Of a DNA stretch of 64,000 nt, positions 16,125-24,057 are shown piece by piece (the first letter of the stretch is position 1; each line of letters opens with the position of its first letter). A program made the position numbers and the translations under genes. Origin of the DNA: Sphingopyxis sp. (lineage in GTDB: Bacteria > Pseudomonadota > Alphaproteobacteria > Sphingomonadales > Sphingomonadaceae); NCBI RefSeq assembly GCF_019459305.1, contig NZ_JAIBES010000151.1:1-64000 (forward strand), given 5' to 3'. The notes below the pieces were generated by a model. That model was given only the letters and a program-made list of their open reading frames with translations. It was not told the origin of the DNA and made no database searches.

Positions 16125-17452
16125 ATCAAGACAGCGTAAACGACACGATCTTTGCCCTGTCGAGCGGGATGCCGCCGGCGGCGATTGCCGTCGTTCGCGT
16201 CAGTGGGTCGCAGGCGGGTGCGGCGTTGCAGGTGCTGGCAGGGCGTTTGCCCCCGGCGAGGCGGGCGACGCTCGCCGAGATCAAGACCATGAACGGGGAG
16301 CCCCTCGATCGCGCGCTGATCCTGTGGTTTCCCGGTCCGGCGACAGCGACGGGCGAGGATTTGGCCGAACTGCACCTGCATGGTGGGCGGGCGGTCGTCG
16401 CCGCGGTCGAGGCAGCGCTGACGGCGCTGCCGGGGTTGCGGCGCGCCGAAGCGGGAGAATTTACCCGGCGGGCGTTCCTCAGCGGGCGGATCGATCTGGC
16501 CGAGGCGGAAGGGTTGGCCGACTTGCTGGCCGCCGAGACGGAAAGTCAGCGGGTGCAGGCTTTGGGCATGGCAAGTGGACATGTGTCGCGGGCGGTCGCG
16601 GGGTGGCAGGACCGGTTGCTGACGCTGATGGCGGCAGCCGAGGCGGAACTGAATTTCGCCGATGAGGATGACGTCGAAGTTGGCGAAACTGTCACTCTAA
16701 AGTTGATCGCTGGAATGACGGATTTGAGTAAAGAACTGGCCGGGTGGCTGGCGCGGCCCGCGGCGGAGGTGATCTCCGAGGGGTTGTCGGTGGTGATCGC
16801 CGGGCCGCCGAATGCCGGGAAATCTACACTTATCAATGCGTTAGCTCGGCGTGAGCTGGCGATCGTATCGCCCGTGGCGGGGACGACGCGCGATGTGATC
16901 GAGACGCCGTTGGCGCTCGACGGGATCGCGATGCGCTTTTCGGATACGGCGGGGCTGCGTTCCGAAAGTGCCGACGACATCGAGATGATCGGGATCGATC
17001 GCGCGAAGGCGGCTGTCGAGGCGGCGGATATTCTGCTCTGGCTGGGGGCGCCGAAGGCTGTCCCGAACCACCCGCGCGCGATCCTGATCGCGGCGCAGGC
17101 CGATCGGTGGCGCGGCGATGCGGCGGCGGAGGCCGAGGCGGGACTTTGCGACCTGATTCTGTCGGCGGCGACGGGGGAGGGAATGGAGGCGCTGCATCGC
17201 ATGATCGTAGAGAGGGCGCGAACGCTGTTGCCGCGCGATGGCGAGGCGGCGCTCCGGCAGCGGCAGCGCGCCGCGCTAGGCGAGGCGCGCGATTGGCTGC
17301 GGATTGCTGCGGGGTCGCGCGAAGCGTCCGACCTGATCCTGCTCGCCGAGCGGCTGCGGCTCGCGAGCGGTGCGCTCGACCGAATCACCGGGCGCGCAGG
17401 GGTGGAAGACATGCTCGACACGCTGTTTGGACGTTTCTGCATCGGAAAGTGA
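16121..17452 (+). CDS. mnmE: tRNA uridine-5-carboxymethylaminomethyl(34) synthesis GTPase MnmE, probable CTG start
   Basis: MnmE with MnmG modifies U34 of certain tRNAs. The G domain carries GPPNAGKSTLINAL, VAGTTRDVIET and DTAGLR, and the protein ends FGRFCIGK with the family C-terminal Cys. The ORF track starts at ATG 16169 (MPPAAIAVVRVSG), but in-frame codons upstream read NDTIFALSSG, the conserved MnmE N-terminus. No ATG, GTG or TTG is available after the in-frame stop at 16070. The codon that fits is CTG at 16121, overlapping the DUF6489 stop as CTGA. That gives 443 residues, close to the usual length. Confidence 0.9.
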   Translation: MNQDSVNDTIFALSSGMPPAAIAVVRVSGSQAGAALQVLAGRLPPARRATLAEIKTMNGEPLDRALILWFPGPATATGEDLAELHLHGGRAVVAAVEAALTALPGLRRAEAGEFTRRAFLSGRIDLAEAEGLADLLAAETESQRVQALGMASGHVSRAVAGWQDRLLTLMAAAEAELNFADEDDVEVGETVTLKLIAGMTDLSKELAGWLARPAAEVISEGLSVVIAGPPNAGKSTLINALARRELAIVSPVAGTTRDVIETPLALDGIAMRFSDTAGLRSESADDIEMIGIDRAKAAVEAADILLWLGAPKAVPNHPRAILIAAQADRWRGDAAAEAEAGLCDLILSAATGEGMEALHRMIVERARTLLPRDGEAALRQRQRAALGEARDWLRIAAGSREASDLILLAERLRLASGALDRITGRAGVEDMLDTLFGRFCIGK

Positions 17453-17468
17453 TGTTCCACGTGGAACA
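17453..17468. other. parS centromere site 1
   Basis: TGTTCCACGTGGAACA is a perfect 16-bp palindrome matching the ParB-binding consensus TGTTnCACGTGnAACA. It starts on the base after the mnmE stop codon and lies about 7.3 kb from the origin boxes and 3 kb from parA. Confidence 0.93.
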
Positions 17469-17572
17469 GCGCTTCAGAGCGAAACTGGTACGCCCATTTT
17501 CTGTGTGAGCTTTATTAGCGCGCTTCGCGCGGTGGATTTCACATGGGCTTTCGGCTATGCGCCGACCCAATC

Positions 17573-19435
17573 ATGCATAGCAGTAGAATATATGATGTCA
17601 TCGTCGTCGGCGGGGGCCACGCTGGAACCGAGGCAGCCGCCGCGGCGGCGCGGCTTGGCGCGCGGGTGGCGCTCGTCAGTTTTGATCCGGCTCTGATCGG
17701 GACGATGTCGTGCAATCCGGCGATCGGGGGGCTCGGAAAAGGGCATCTGATGCGCGAGGTCGATGCACTTGATGGCTGGATGGCGCGCGCGGCCGACAGC
17801 TCGGCGATCCATTACCGGATGCTCAATGCGTCGAAGGGCGCGGCGGTGCAGGGGCCGCGGATCCAGGCCGACCGGAAGCGCTATCGCGATGCGATCCAGC
17901 AACTGCTCGCGGCCGAGGATGGCATCACGGTGATTGCGGGCGAAGCGGCGGCGCTGAGTCTGTCCGATGATGGAGCGGTTGTCGAAGGGCTTGAACTTGG
18001 CGACGGCACGTCACTGAACGCGCCCGCGGTCGTGCTCGCCACTGGTACTTTCCTGGGCGGGCGGATGTTTCGCGGCGAGGAGCGGATGATTGGCGGGCGT
18101 ATCGGTGAGGATGGCGCGCATCGGCTCGCCGAGCAGTTGCGCGCTGCCAATTTGCCGATGGCGCGGCTCAAGACCGGGACGCCGCCGCGGCTCGACGGTC
18201 GAACGATCGACTGGGCGCGGTTGGAAGAACAGCCGTCGGACGGCGGGACCTGGACCTGTTCCACGTGGAACAACGCGCGTTCGGTGCCGCAAATTTTTTG
18301 CGCGATCACGCGCACCAACGCCGAATCGCACCGGATCATCGCCGACAATCTTCATCGTTCGCCGCTGTTCACCGGCGCGATCGGGGCGGCGGGGCCGCGT
18401 TATTGCCCGTCGATCGAGGACAAGATCCACCGCTTCGCCGACCGCGACGGGCATCAGGTGTTTCTTGAGCCCGAAGGACTGGACGACCATCTCGTCTATC
18501 CGAACGGCATTTCGACCTCGCTACCTGCCGATGTTCAATTGAGCATGCTGCGGACGATGGAAGGGCTGGAAGCGGTCGAGATGGTCGTGCCGGGCTATGC
18601 GGTCGAATATGACCATATCGACCCGCGGGCGCTCGACCGCACTTTGCAGGTGCGCGCGATGCCCGGTCTCTATTGTGCGGGACAGATTAACGGCACGACG
18701 GGTTATGAAGAGGCGGCGGCGCAGGGGCTGGTCGCGGGCGCCAACGCGGCGCTGGCGGTGCTGGAGCAGGCACCGCTGATCCTCGACCGTTCCGAATCCT
18801 ACATTGGGGTGATGGTCGACGACCTCGTATTGCAGGGGGTGACCGAACCCTATCGCATGCTCACCGCGCGTGCCGAATATCGGCTGCGGCTTCGCGCCGA
18901 CAATGCCGCGACGCGGTTGACGCCAAAGGGGATCGATCTCGGTTTGGTGCGACCAGCAACCGCGACGCTGTTCGCGGCGCGGCAGGCGGCGCGCGCAAAA
19001 GTCCAAGCCTTGCTTGCCGTGGCGGTGACAAGCACCGACTATGGTACGATCGGCATGGGCATCCCGGGCGACGGCATCGCGCGGACCCGGATCGAGCTGC
19101 TTCGGTTTCGCGATGTGTCGATTGCGACCTTGGCGCAACTCGCACCCGAACTCGATGCGATCGATCCGACGATCCTGGCCGAGTTGGTCGAGGATGCGCA
19201 TTATGCACCCTATATTGCGCGGCAAGATGCCGAACTGCGGTCGCTGGCGGCCAACGAGGCGATCAGTCTTGATCCGGCGCTCGACTATGCGGCGATCGGC
19301 GGGCTGTCGCGCGAGATGGTCGAGCGGCTGGGCAAGGCGCGGCCTGAGACTCTGGGTCAGGCAGCGCGGATCGATGGGGTGACCCCGGCGGCGTTGACCG
19401 CGATCATGGTGCATAGTCGGCGGCGGGCGGCGTGA
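17573..19435 (+). CDS. mnmG: tRNA uridine-5-carboxymethylaminomethyl(34) synthesis enzyme MnmG
   Basis: This FAD-dependent partner of MnmE has 620 residues from ATG 17573 (or 630 from 17543). The FAD-binding motif is [48 protein letters not shown] carries a conserved family cysteine, and [21 protein letters not shown] is the second FAD motif. The start at 17573 puts the FAD motif close to the N-terminus as in relatives. A parS site lies inside the gene (18257-18272). It follows mnmE as usual. Confidence 0.95.
   Translation: MHSSRIYDVIVVGGGHAGTEAAAAAARLGARVALVSFDPALIGTMSCNPAIGGLGKGHLMREVDALDGWMARAADSSAIHYRMLNASKGAAVQGPRIQADRKRYRDAIQQLLAAEDGITVIAGEAAALSLSDDGAVVEGLELGDGTSLNAPAVVLATGTFLGGRMFRGEERMIGGRIGEDGAHRLAEQLRAANLPMARLKTGTPPRLDGRTIDWARLEEQPSDGGTWTCSTWNNARSVPQIFCAITRTNAESHRIIADNLHRSPLFTGAIGAAGPRYCPSIEDKIHRFADRDGHQVFLEPEGLDDHLVYPNGISTSLPADVQLSMLRTMEGLEAVEMVVPGYAVEYDHIDPRALDRTLQVRAMPGLYCAGQINGTTGYEEAAAQGLVAGANAALAVLEQAPLILDRSESYIGVMVDDLVLQGVTEPYRMLTARAEYRLRLRADNAATRLTPKGIDLGLVRPATATLFAARQAARAKVQALLAVAVTSTDYGTIGMGIPGDGIARTRIELLRFRDVSIATLAQLAPELDAIDPTILAELVEDAHYAPYIARQDAELRSLAANEAISLDPALDYAAIGGLSREMVERLGKARPETLGQAARIDGVTPAALTAIMVHSRRRAA
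18257..18272. other. parS centromere site 2, inside mnmG
   Basis: TGTTCCACGTGGAACA is again a perfect 16-bp palindrome, within the mnmG reading frame where it contributes the codons for CSTWN. It is the second of three sites between mnmE and parA. Confidence 0.92.
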
Positions 19436-19713
19436 GACCGTAGCGGCAGGATATTGGAACCTCACACAAAGACACAAAGACGGCGGTTTCGTCTGCGGCG
19501 GACGGTTTCGGGTATCGCGCGAAGCTTAATTCCGATGGGTGTAGTCGCCGTTCGTCCCAGTATTTTTGTGTCATGGTGTGGGAAATTCATCTTGGCCCGA
19601 ATACGGGCTATTTCTTGGCGCCCCTGCGCCTTTGCGTGAATTTTTATGGGATCTCGCAAAGGCGCCGAAAAAGGGAACGGGGATTCCTGCTTGCGAGGGA
19701 ATGACGGAATGGA
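19436..19713. repeat. intergenic region with short A/G-rich CAAAG repeat units
   Basis: Between mnmG and rsmG lie TCACACAAAGACACAAAGACGG (from 19462) and, in opposite orientation, CTTGGCGCCCCTGCGCCTTTGCGTGAA (about 19614-19640). They resemble two inverted copies of the widespread CACGCAAAGGCGCAAAGG-type intergenic repeat. A further GATTCCTGCTTGCGAGGGAATGACG element lies near 19682. No gene or RNA was recognised. Confidence 0.5.
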
Positions 19714-20385
19714 ATGTGGATGATGGACAACGGTGACACGACACTGGGCAGTGAGCCGGCGGCGCGCGACTGGATCGAGGAAACCTTTGCTCCGTCAGCC
19801 GATCAATGGGCGCGGCTGGAGCGATTTGCGGCGATGCTGGTGGCCGAGAGTACGCAGCAAAATCTGATCGCCGCGTCGACGATTCCGATCTTGTGGGTGC
19901 GGCATATCGCCGACAGCGCGCAGCTGCTGGCGCTCGATCGCGATCGCGACGGGCTGTGGCTCGACCTGGGGAGCGGGCCGGGTTTGCCGGGGATCGTCGT
20001 CGCGCTGCTGCGCGAGCGGCCGATGATGCTGGTTGAATCGCGCAAGCGGCGGTGCGATTTCCTGCGCGCGGTGGTCAGCGAACTGGCGCTGGCGCATGTC
20101 GAGATCATCGAGGCGCCACTCGAACGCATCGAAACGCGCGCCGCAGCGACGATCAGCGCGCGCGCTTTTGCGCCGCTCGATAAGCTGATCGACTTGTCCG
20201 CCCGTTTTTCCACCGAATCGACGCGCTGGCTGCTGCCAAAGGGGCGAAATGCGGTTAAGGAACTGGCGTTGTTGCCGCAGGCATGGCAGAATCTGTTTCA
20301 CGTGGAACAAAGCCTTACCGACGCCGACAGCCAGATTCTGGTCGGAACCGGGCAAATCACGGATAAGAAGCGAGGAAAAGCATGA
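19714..20385 (+). CDS. rsmG: 16S rRNA (guanine(527)-N(7))-methyltransferase RsmG
   Basis: This 223-residue SAM-dependent enzyme methylates G527 of 16S rRNA; loss gives low-level streptomycin resistance in several bacteria. The SAM motif is LWLDLGSGPGLPGIVVALL. QQNLIAASTIPILWVRHIADSAQLL precedes it as usual, and TISARAFAPLDKLIDLSARF follows. The C-terminal FHVEQ is encoded by a parS site. Starts at 19714 or the nearby internal ATGs (MMDNG) are possible. The stop overlaps the parA start in ATGA. Confidence 0.94.
   Translation: MWMMDNGDTTLGSEPAARDWIEETFAPSADQWARLERFAAMLVAESTQQNLIAASTIPILWVRHIADSAQLLALDRDRDGLWLDLGSGPGLPGIVVALLRERPMMLVESRKRRCDFLRAVVSELALAHVEIIEAPLERIETRAAATISARAFAPLDKLIDLSARFSTESTRWLLPKGRNAVKELALLPQAWQNLFHVEQSLTDADSQILVGTGQITDKKRGKA
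20294..20309. other. parS centromere site 3, inside rsmG
   Basis: TGTTTCACGTGGAACA is one base off a perfect palindrome and still matches the ParB consensus. It encodes FHVEQ near the RsmG C-terminus and lies 73 bp before parA. Confidence 0.9.
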
Positions 20386-21164
20386 TCCGCATTTGCGTGG
20401 CGAACCAGAAGGGCGGGGTTGGCAAGACGACGACCGCGATCAACCTGGCGACCGCACTCGCGGCGACCGGCTGGCGGACGCTGATCATCGACCTCGATCC
20501 GCAGGGCAATGCCTCGACCGGGCTGGGAATCAAGCAGGCACAGCGCGAATATTCGAGTTACGAGCTGCTACGCGGCGATGCGACCTTGCGCGAATGCGCG
20601 ATCCCGACCGCGGTGCCGCGGCTCGACATCGTGCCTGCGACGGTTGACCTGTCGGGGGCCGAGATCGAGCTGATCGAATTTCAGGACCGGTTGCACCGGA
20701 TGCAACAGGCGCTGTCGGGACCGGACGCGGCGCAGTGGGATATCTGCCTGATCGATTGCCCGCCGTCGCTGGGGATGCTGACGCTCAATGCTTTGATCGC
20801 CGCCGAATCGCTGATCGTGCCGCTGCAATGCGAATTTTTTGCGCTCGAAGGATTGAGCCAGCTGCTCACGACGGTCGAGCGGGTGCGCGAGCGTTTCAAC
20901 CAGAAATTGTCGATCCTGGGCGTGGCGCTGACGATGTTCGATCGCCGCAACCGGTTGACCGATCAGGTGTCGGACGATGTGCGCGAGGTGCTTGGCCCGG
21001 TGGTTTTCGACACCGTCATCCCGCGCAACGTCCGCCTGTCCGAAGCGCCGAGCCATGGCCTACCGGCGCTGATATATGATCATCGCTGCGCCGGGTCCGC
21101 GGCGTATATCGCATTGGCGCGCGAGCTGATCGATCGCCTGCCCAACGTCCGCAAGGCTGCATAA
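20382..21164 (+). CDS. parA: chromosome-partitioning ATPase ParA
   Basis: This 260-residue Walker-type partition ATPase has the deviant Walker A VANQKGGVGKTTTAINLAT at about residues 5-23, Walker A' DLDPQGNAS, and Walker B ICLIDCPPSLGMLT. It binds nonspecific DNA in its ATP form and moves the ParB-parS complex to the pole. It overlaps rsmG by 4 nt and parB follows with no gap (TAA then ATG). Confidence 0.96.
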   Translation: MIRICVANQKGGVGKTTTAINLATALAATGWRTLIIDLDPQGNASTGLGIKQAQREYSSYELLRGDATLRECAIPTAVPRLDIVPATVDLSGAEIELIEFQDRLHRMQQALSGPDAAQWDICLIDCPPSLGMLTLNALIAAESLIVPLQCEFFALEGLSQLLTTVERVRERFNQKLSILGVALTMFDRRNRLTDQVSDDVREVLGPVVFDTVIPRNVRLSEAPSHGLPALIYDHRCAGSAAYIALARELIDRLPNVRKAA

Positions 21165-22124
21165 ATGGTTGATAAACAAGACGAAACGGGATCTTCACCA
21201 GCGCGCAAGCGCCCGTCGGGGCTGGGGCGCGGGCTGAACGCACTATTCGGCGATGTGGCGGCCGAAGCACCGGTGCTGGCGACGGCTGGAAGTGCCGCAA
21301 AGGCGGTGCCGACGGTGTCGGGCGACGCGGTGCAGCATGTACCGCTGGGGTCGATCCGCCCACTGCCCGGCCAGCCGCGGCGTCATTTCGACGACAACGC
21401 CATTTCGGAGCTTGCCGATTCGATCGGGCTGCGCGGGCTGTTGCAGCCGATCATCGTGCGCCGCGCTCCCGACGGTGACGGCTACCAGCTGGTGGCGGGC
21501 GAGCGGCGCTGGCGCGCGGCGCAGCGCGCCGGGCTTCACCAGATTCCGGCGCTGGTGCGCGAACTCGACGATGCCGCGACCTATGAAATCGCACTGGTCG
21601 AAAATATCCAGCGCCAGGACCTCAACGCCATCGAAGAAGCGGGCGCCTATCGCCGCCTGATCGACGATTTCGGGCATAATCAGGAAGCGCTGGCCAAGCT
21701 GGTCGGCAAATCGCGCAGCCATGTCGCGAATCTGATGCGGCTGCTCGACCTGCCCGACACGGTGCAGGCGCTGGTCGGCGACGGATCGCTGGCGATGGGG
21801 CATGCGCGGGCGCTGATCGGCGCCGAAGATGCCGAAGCGATTGCGCGGCGCGTGGTCAAGGAAGGCCTGTCGGTGCGCGCGGTCGAAGCGCTGGTGCGCG
21901 AGGGTAAGGGCGGCGGGCGCAAGGCGCCGCTGGAATATAACAGCATGGATGGTGCCGGGCGCGACCCCGACATCGTCGCGGTCGAGCGCCACTTGTCCGA
22001 GCTGCTCGGGATTGGCGTGGCGATTCAATATGCGGGGGGCGGCAAGGGCAATCTGACGTTGAAGTTCGCGTCGCTCGATCAGCTTGATATGATTTGTCAG
22101 CGGCTGAGCGGCGAGGCGATCTGA
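21165..22124 (+). CDS. parB: chromosome-partitioning protein ParB (CTPase)
   Basis: This 319-residue parS-binding CTPase clamp starts with a basic RKRPSGLGRGLNALFGD segment, the ParA-interacting part. The CTP-binding box is LVAGERRWRAAQRAG, preceded by QPRRHFDDNAISELADSI. The DNA-binding helix-turn-helix is QEALAKLVGKSRSHVANLMRLLDLP, and the C-terminal dimerisation domain ends with LDQLDMICQRL. It is immediately downstream of parA, with three parS sites within 5 kb. Confidence 0.96.
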   Translation: MVDKQDETGSSPARKRPSGLGRGLNALFGDVAAEAPVLATAGSAAKAVPTVSGDAVQHVPLGSIRPLPGQPRRHFDDNAISELADSIGLRGLLQPIIVRRAPDGDGYQLVAGERRWRAAQRAGLHQIPALVRELDDAATYEIALVENIQRQDLNAIEEAGAYRRLIDDFGHNQEALAKLVGKSRSHVANLMRLLDLPDTVQALVGDGSLAMGHARALIGAEDAEAIARRVVKEGLSVRAVEALVREGKGGGRKAPLEYNSMDGAGRDPDIVAVERHLSELLGIGVAIQYAGGGKGNLTLKFASLDQLDMICQRLSGEAI

Positions 22125-22146
22125 TCCGCTTCAGTTGCTATTTGAT

Positions 22147-22208
22147 TCGCACAGAGGTCGCAGAGGACGCAGAGAGATGATTTCAGATTCTCTGCGGCCT
22201 CTGCGCGA
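22147..22208. repeat. inverted intergenic repeat of CGCAGAGG units
   Basis: The arm at 22147-22167 (TCGCACAGAGGTCGCAGAGGA) and the reverse complement of 22188-22208 (TCGCGCAGAGGCCGCAGAGAA) match at 18 of 21 bases around a 20-nt loop. It follows parB by 22 bp and may end its transcript, but it looks like a dispersed intergenic repeat family found in many bacteria. Confidence 0.6.
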
Positions 22209-22485
22209 AATCCTCCTTTCACCGATTCGAGCTGGCGCCGCGCACTTAATTTGTGCCAGTCCGGGCCGTTAAAGACAGACAAGCGGTCCCCACGACCGTC
22301 TCAACATCAGGCTAAAACCCTGATTTAACTCGCTTACCACGGGTAAGGCGGGCCAATTCCTACTGCGCCGTTAACCAAGCTTGCTGGCAAAAGCTGAACC
22401 TGTCGTCCGTTAAACAAGTCATCGAATGGGGTGGGAAATCCATTCGCGTTTCGACAATCAGTTTTCGAATTAAGGGACCAAACAT
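22209..22485. other. leader/promoter interval before the DUF4402 gene, no gene seen
   Basis: The rest of the 361-bp gap after parB is more AT-rich than its surroundings and holds a small hairpin CTTACC-ACG-GGTAAG (about 22334-22348). No ORF, known riboswitch or clear sigma-70 promoter was recognised. It presumably carries the promoter and 5' leader of the pilin-like gene. Confidence 0.4.
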
Positions 22486-22983
22486 ATGCGCAAATTTGGA
22501 ATGAAGCGCGCCATCGTCGGCGCCGCGATTGCTGCTCTCGCGCTGAACGCCCCGGCGGCGCATGCGGCTTCGGCAACGGGTACGGCCACGGCCAAGATCC
22601 TTCGTCAGATCACGCTGACCAACACCAGCGCCCTGCAATATGCGACGATCATCAGCGGTGCGTCGGCCTCGACGGTCGCGGTTTCGACTGCCGGTGTCCG
22701 TACTTGCGGTGCAACCCTGAGCTGTCTTGGTACGGCGACCGCCGCCAGCTTCGACGTTGAAGGCACCGAGGGCGCCGTGGTCCTCGTCGGTGGCGATTCC
22801 AGTGTTTCGCTCGCCGGCTCGCTCGGCGGCACGATGACCTCGTCGCTGACCTACTCGGCGGCGAACATCACGCTCGGCGCGACGGGCGGCAGCTTTCAGG
22901 TCGGCGGCACGCTGAGCGTCGGCGCCAACCAGGCGGCGGGCGATTATACCGGCACGTTCAACGTGACTGCCGACTACCAATAA
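22486..22983 (+). CDS. DUF4402 domain pilin-like secreted protein
   Basis: This 165-residue exported protein has a Sec signal peptide (MRKFGMKRAIVGAAIAALALNAPAAHAA, cut near residue 28). A small, serine/threonine/glycine-rich beta domain follows, with the DUF4402 hallmarks ATATAKILRQITLTN at the start and QAAGDYTGTFNVTADYQ at the end. DUF4402 proteins often accompany chaperone/usher genes and are probably fibre subunits. Two cysteines (VRTCGATLSCLG) may form a disulfide. Start ATG 22486 or 22501 (MKRAIV). A hairpin and strong terminator follow before the chaperone gene. Confidence 0.88.
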   Translation: MRKFGMKRAIVGAAIAALALNAPAAHAASATGTATAKILRQITLTNTSALQYATIISGASASTVAVSTAGVRTCGATLSCLGTATAASFDVEGTEGAVVLVGGDSSVSLAGSLGGTMTSSLTYSAANITLGATGGSFQVGGTLSVGANQAAGDYTGTFNVTADYQ

Positions 22984-22994
22984 GTTGGGGGATA

Positions 22995-23016
22995 TGGCGG
23001 GCTGAATAGCCCGCCA
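22995..23016 (+). repeat. hairpin after the pilin-like gene
   Basis: TGGCGGGCT-GAAT-AGCCCGCCA forms a perfect 9-bp stem with a 4-nt loop 11 bp after the stop codon. With the terminator 10 bp further on, it could protect the 3' end of the pilin mRNA. Confidence 0.7.
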
Positions 23017-23025
23017 GCCAATCAA

Positions 23026-23059
23026 GGGGTCGCCCGGCGCAGGTCTGGCGACCCCTTTT
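23026..23059 (+). terminator. intrinsic terminator after the pilin-like gene
   Basis: GGGGTCGCC / GGCGACCCC form a perfect 9-bp stem around a 12-nt loop, followed by TTTT. It separates the subunit gene from the chaperone and usher genes. Confidence 0.85.
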
Positions 23060-23196
23060 CTATGCGCGGCGTCCAAGTGATGGACATGCAAGTGACGGCC
23101 ATGGTTAGCAAAATATCAACCATGTTGGCGCAGGCAGGATGCGACCATCGGAAGGGTGTGGGCCTTTCCGGACAAACGATTGTGGGGATCGTATCC

Positions 23197-24027
23197 ATGC
23201 TACGCTTTTTCAAAGGCTTCGGCCTGCTTTCTGTCGTTTTGCTCGGCGTCGTGACGGAGCCGGTTCAGGCAGCGGGCGACCTGCTCGTCGCGCCGACGCG
23301 CGTCGTGCTCGACGGTTCGCGCGGGACCGAGGTGGTGCTGAACAATATCGGCGCCGAGCCCGCGACCTATCGTATCAGCCTCGAGATCAAGCGGATGACC
23401 GCGGTCGGCGGGCTCGACGAGATCACCGAGGAGGACGCCACCCCGGCCGAGCGCACCGCGCTCGGCATGATCGCGTTCAGCCCGCGCCGCGTCACCCTGC
23501 CGCCCAATCAGCCGCAGGTGATCCGCGTCGGGGTGCGGATTCCCGAAGGCACGCCGCCAGGCGAATATCGCGCGCATATGTTGTTTCGCGCCGTCCCCGA
23601 TGCGGCCGCCGCGGTGGCCGCCGATGCCGCCAAGCCCGCGGCGACGGGCGTGTCGATTGCGCTGATCCCGATTTACGGCATCACCATCCCGGTGATCGTC
23701 CGCGTTGGCGATCTCGGCGCCGAGGCGGTGATCGGCGACGCATGGGTCGCCGAGACGCCCGACGGCCCGGCGTTCAATTTCGGGCTGACGCGGACGGGCA
23801 ACCGCTCGGTCTATGGCGATATCGAGGTCACGCGGCCGGGGGCGAGCGAGCCGTTGCTGCGCGCGCGCGGCATCGCGGTCTATCCTGAGGTTGGCGCGCG
23901 CGAGGTTTCGCTGCGCGTCCCACCCGAACTCGCCGCCAAGCTGAAAGGCCCGGTGCGCATCCGCTATACCGAGGACCGCGAAATCGGTGGCGGCACGATC
24001 GACGAGGCCGAGCGGGTGGTGAAGTGA
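23197..24027 (+). CDS. PapD-like periplasmic pilus chaperone
   Basis: This 276-residue protein has a signal peptide (MLRFFKGFGLLSVVLLGVVTEPVQAA) and two Ig-like domains. The N-terminal domain begins LLVAPTRVVLDGSRGTEVVLNNIG and has the chaperone feature FSPRRVTLPPNQPQVIRVGVR. The second includes FNFGLTRTGNRSVYGDIEVTR. It should bind DUF4402 subunits in the periplasm and donate a strand until assembly. I choose ATG 23197, which gives a clean signal peptide; the ORF start at 23062 overlaps the terminator. The usher-like gene follows by 30 bp. Confidence 0.85.
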   Translation: MLRFFKGFGLLSVVLLGVVTEPVQAAGDLLVAPTRVVLDGSRGTEVVLNNIGAEPATYRISLEIKRMTAVGGLDEITEEDATPAERTALGMIAFSPRRVTLPPNQPQVIRVGVRIPEGTPPGEYRAHMLFRAVPDAAAAVAADAAKPAATGVSIALIPIYGITIPVIVRVGDLGAEAVIGDAWVAETPDGPAFNFGLTRTGNRSVYGDIEVTRPGASEPLLRARGIAVYPEVGAREVSLRVPPELAAKLKGPVRIRYTEDREIGGGTIDEAERVVK

Positions 24028-24057
24028 CGGTTTAAGGACGGGGCGAAAGCCAAAGCC

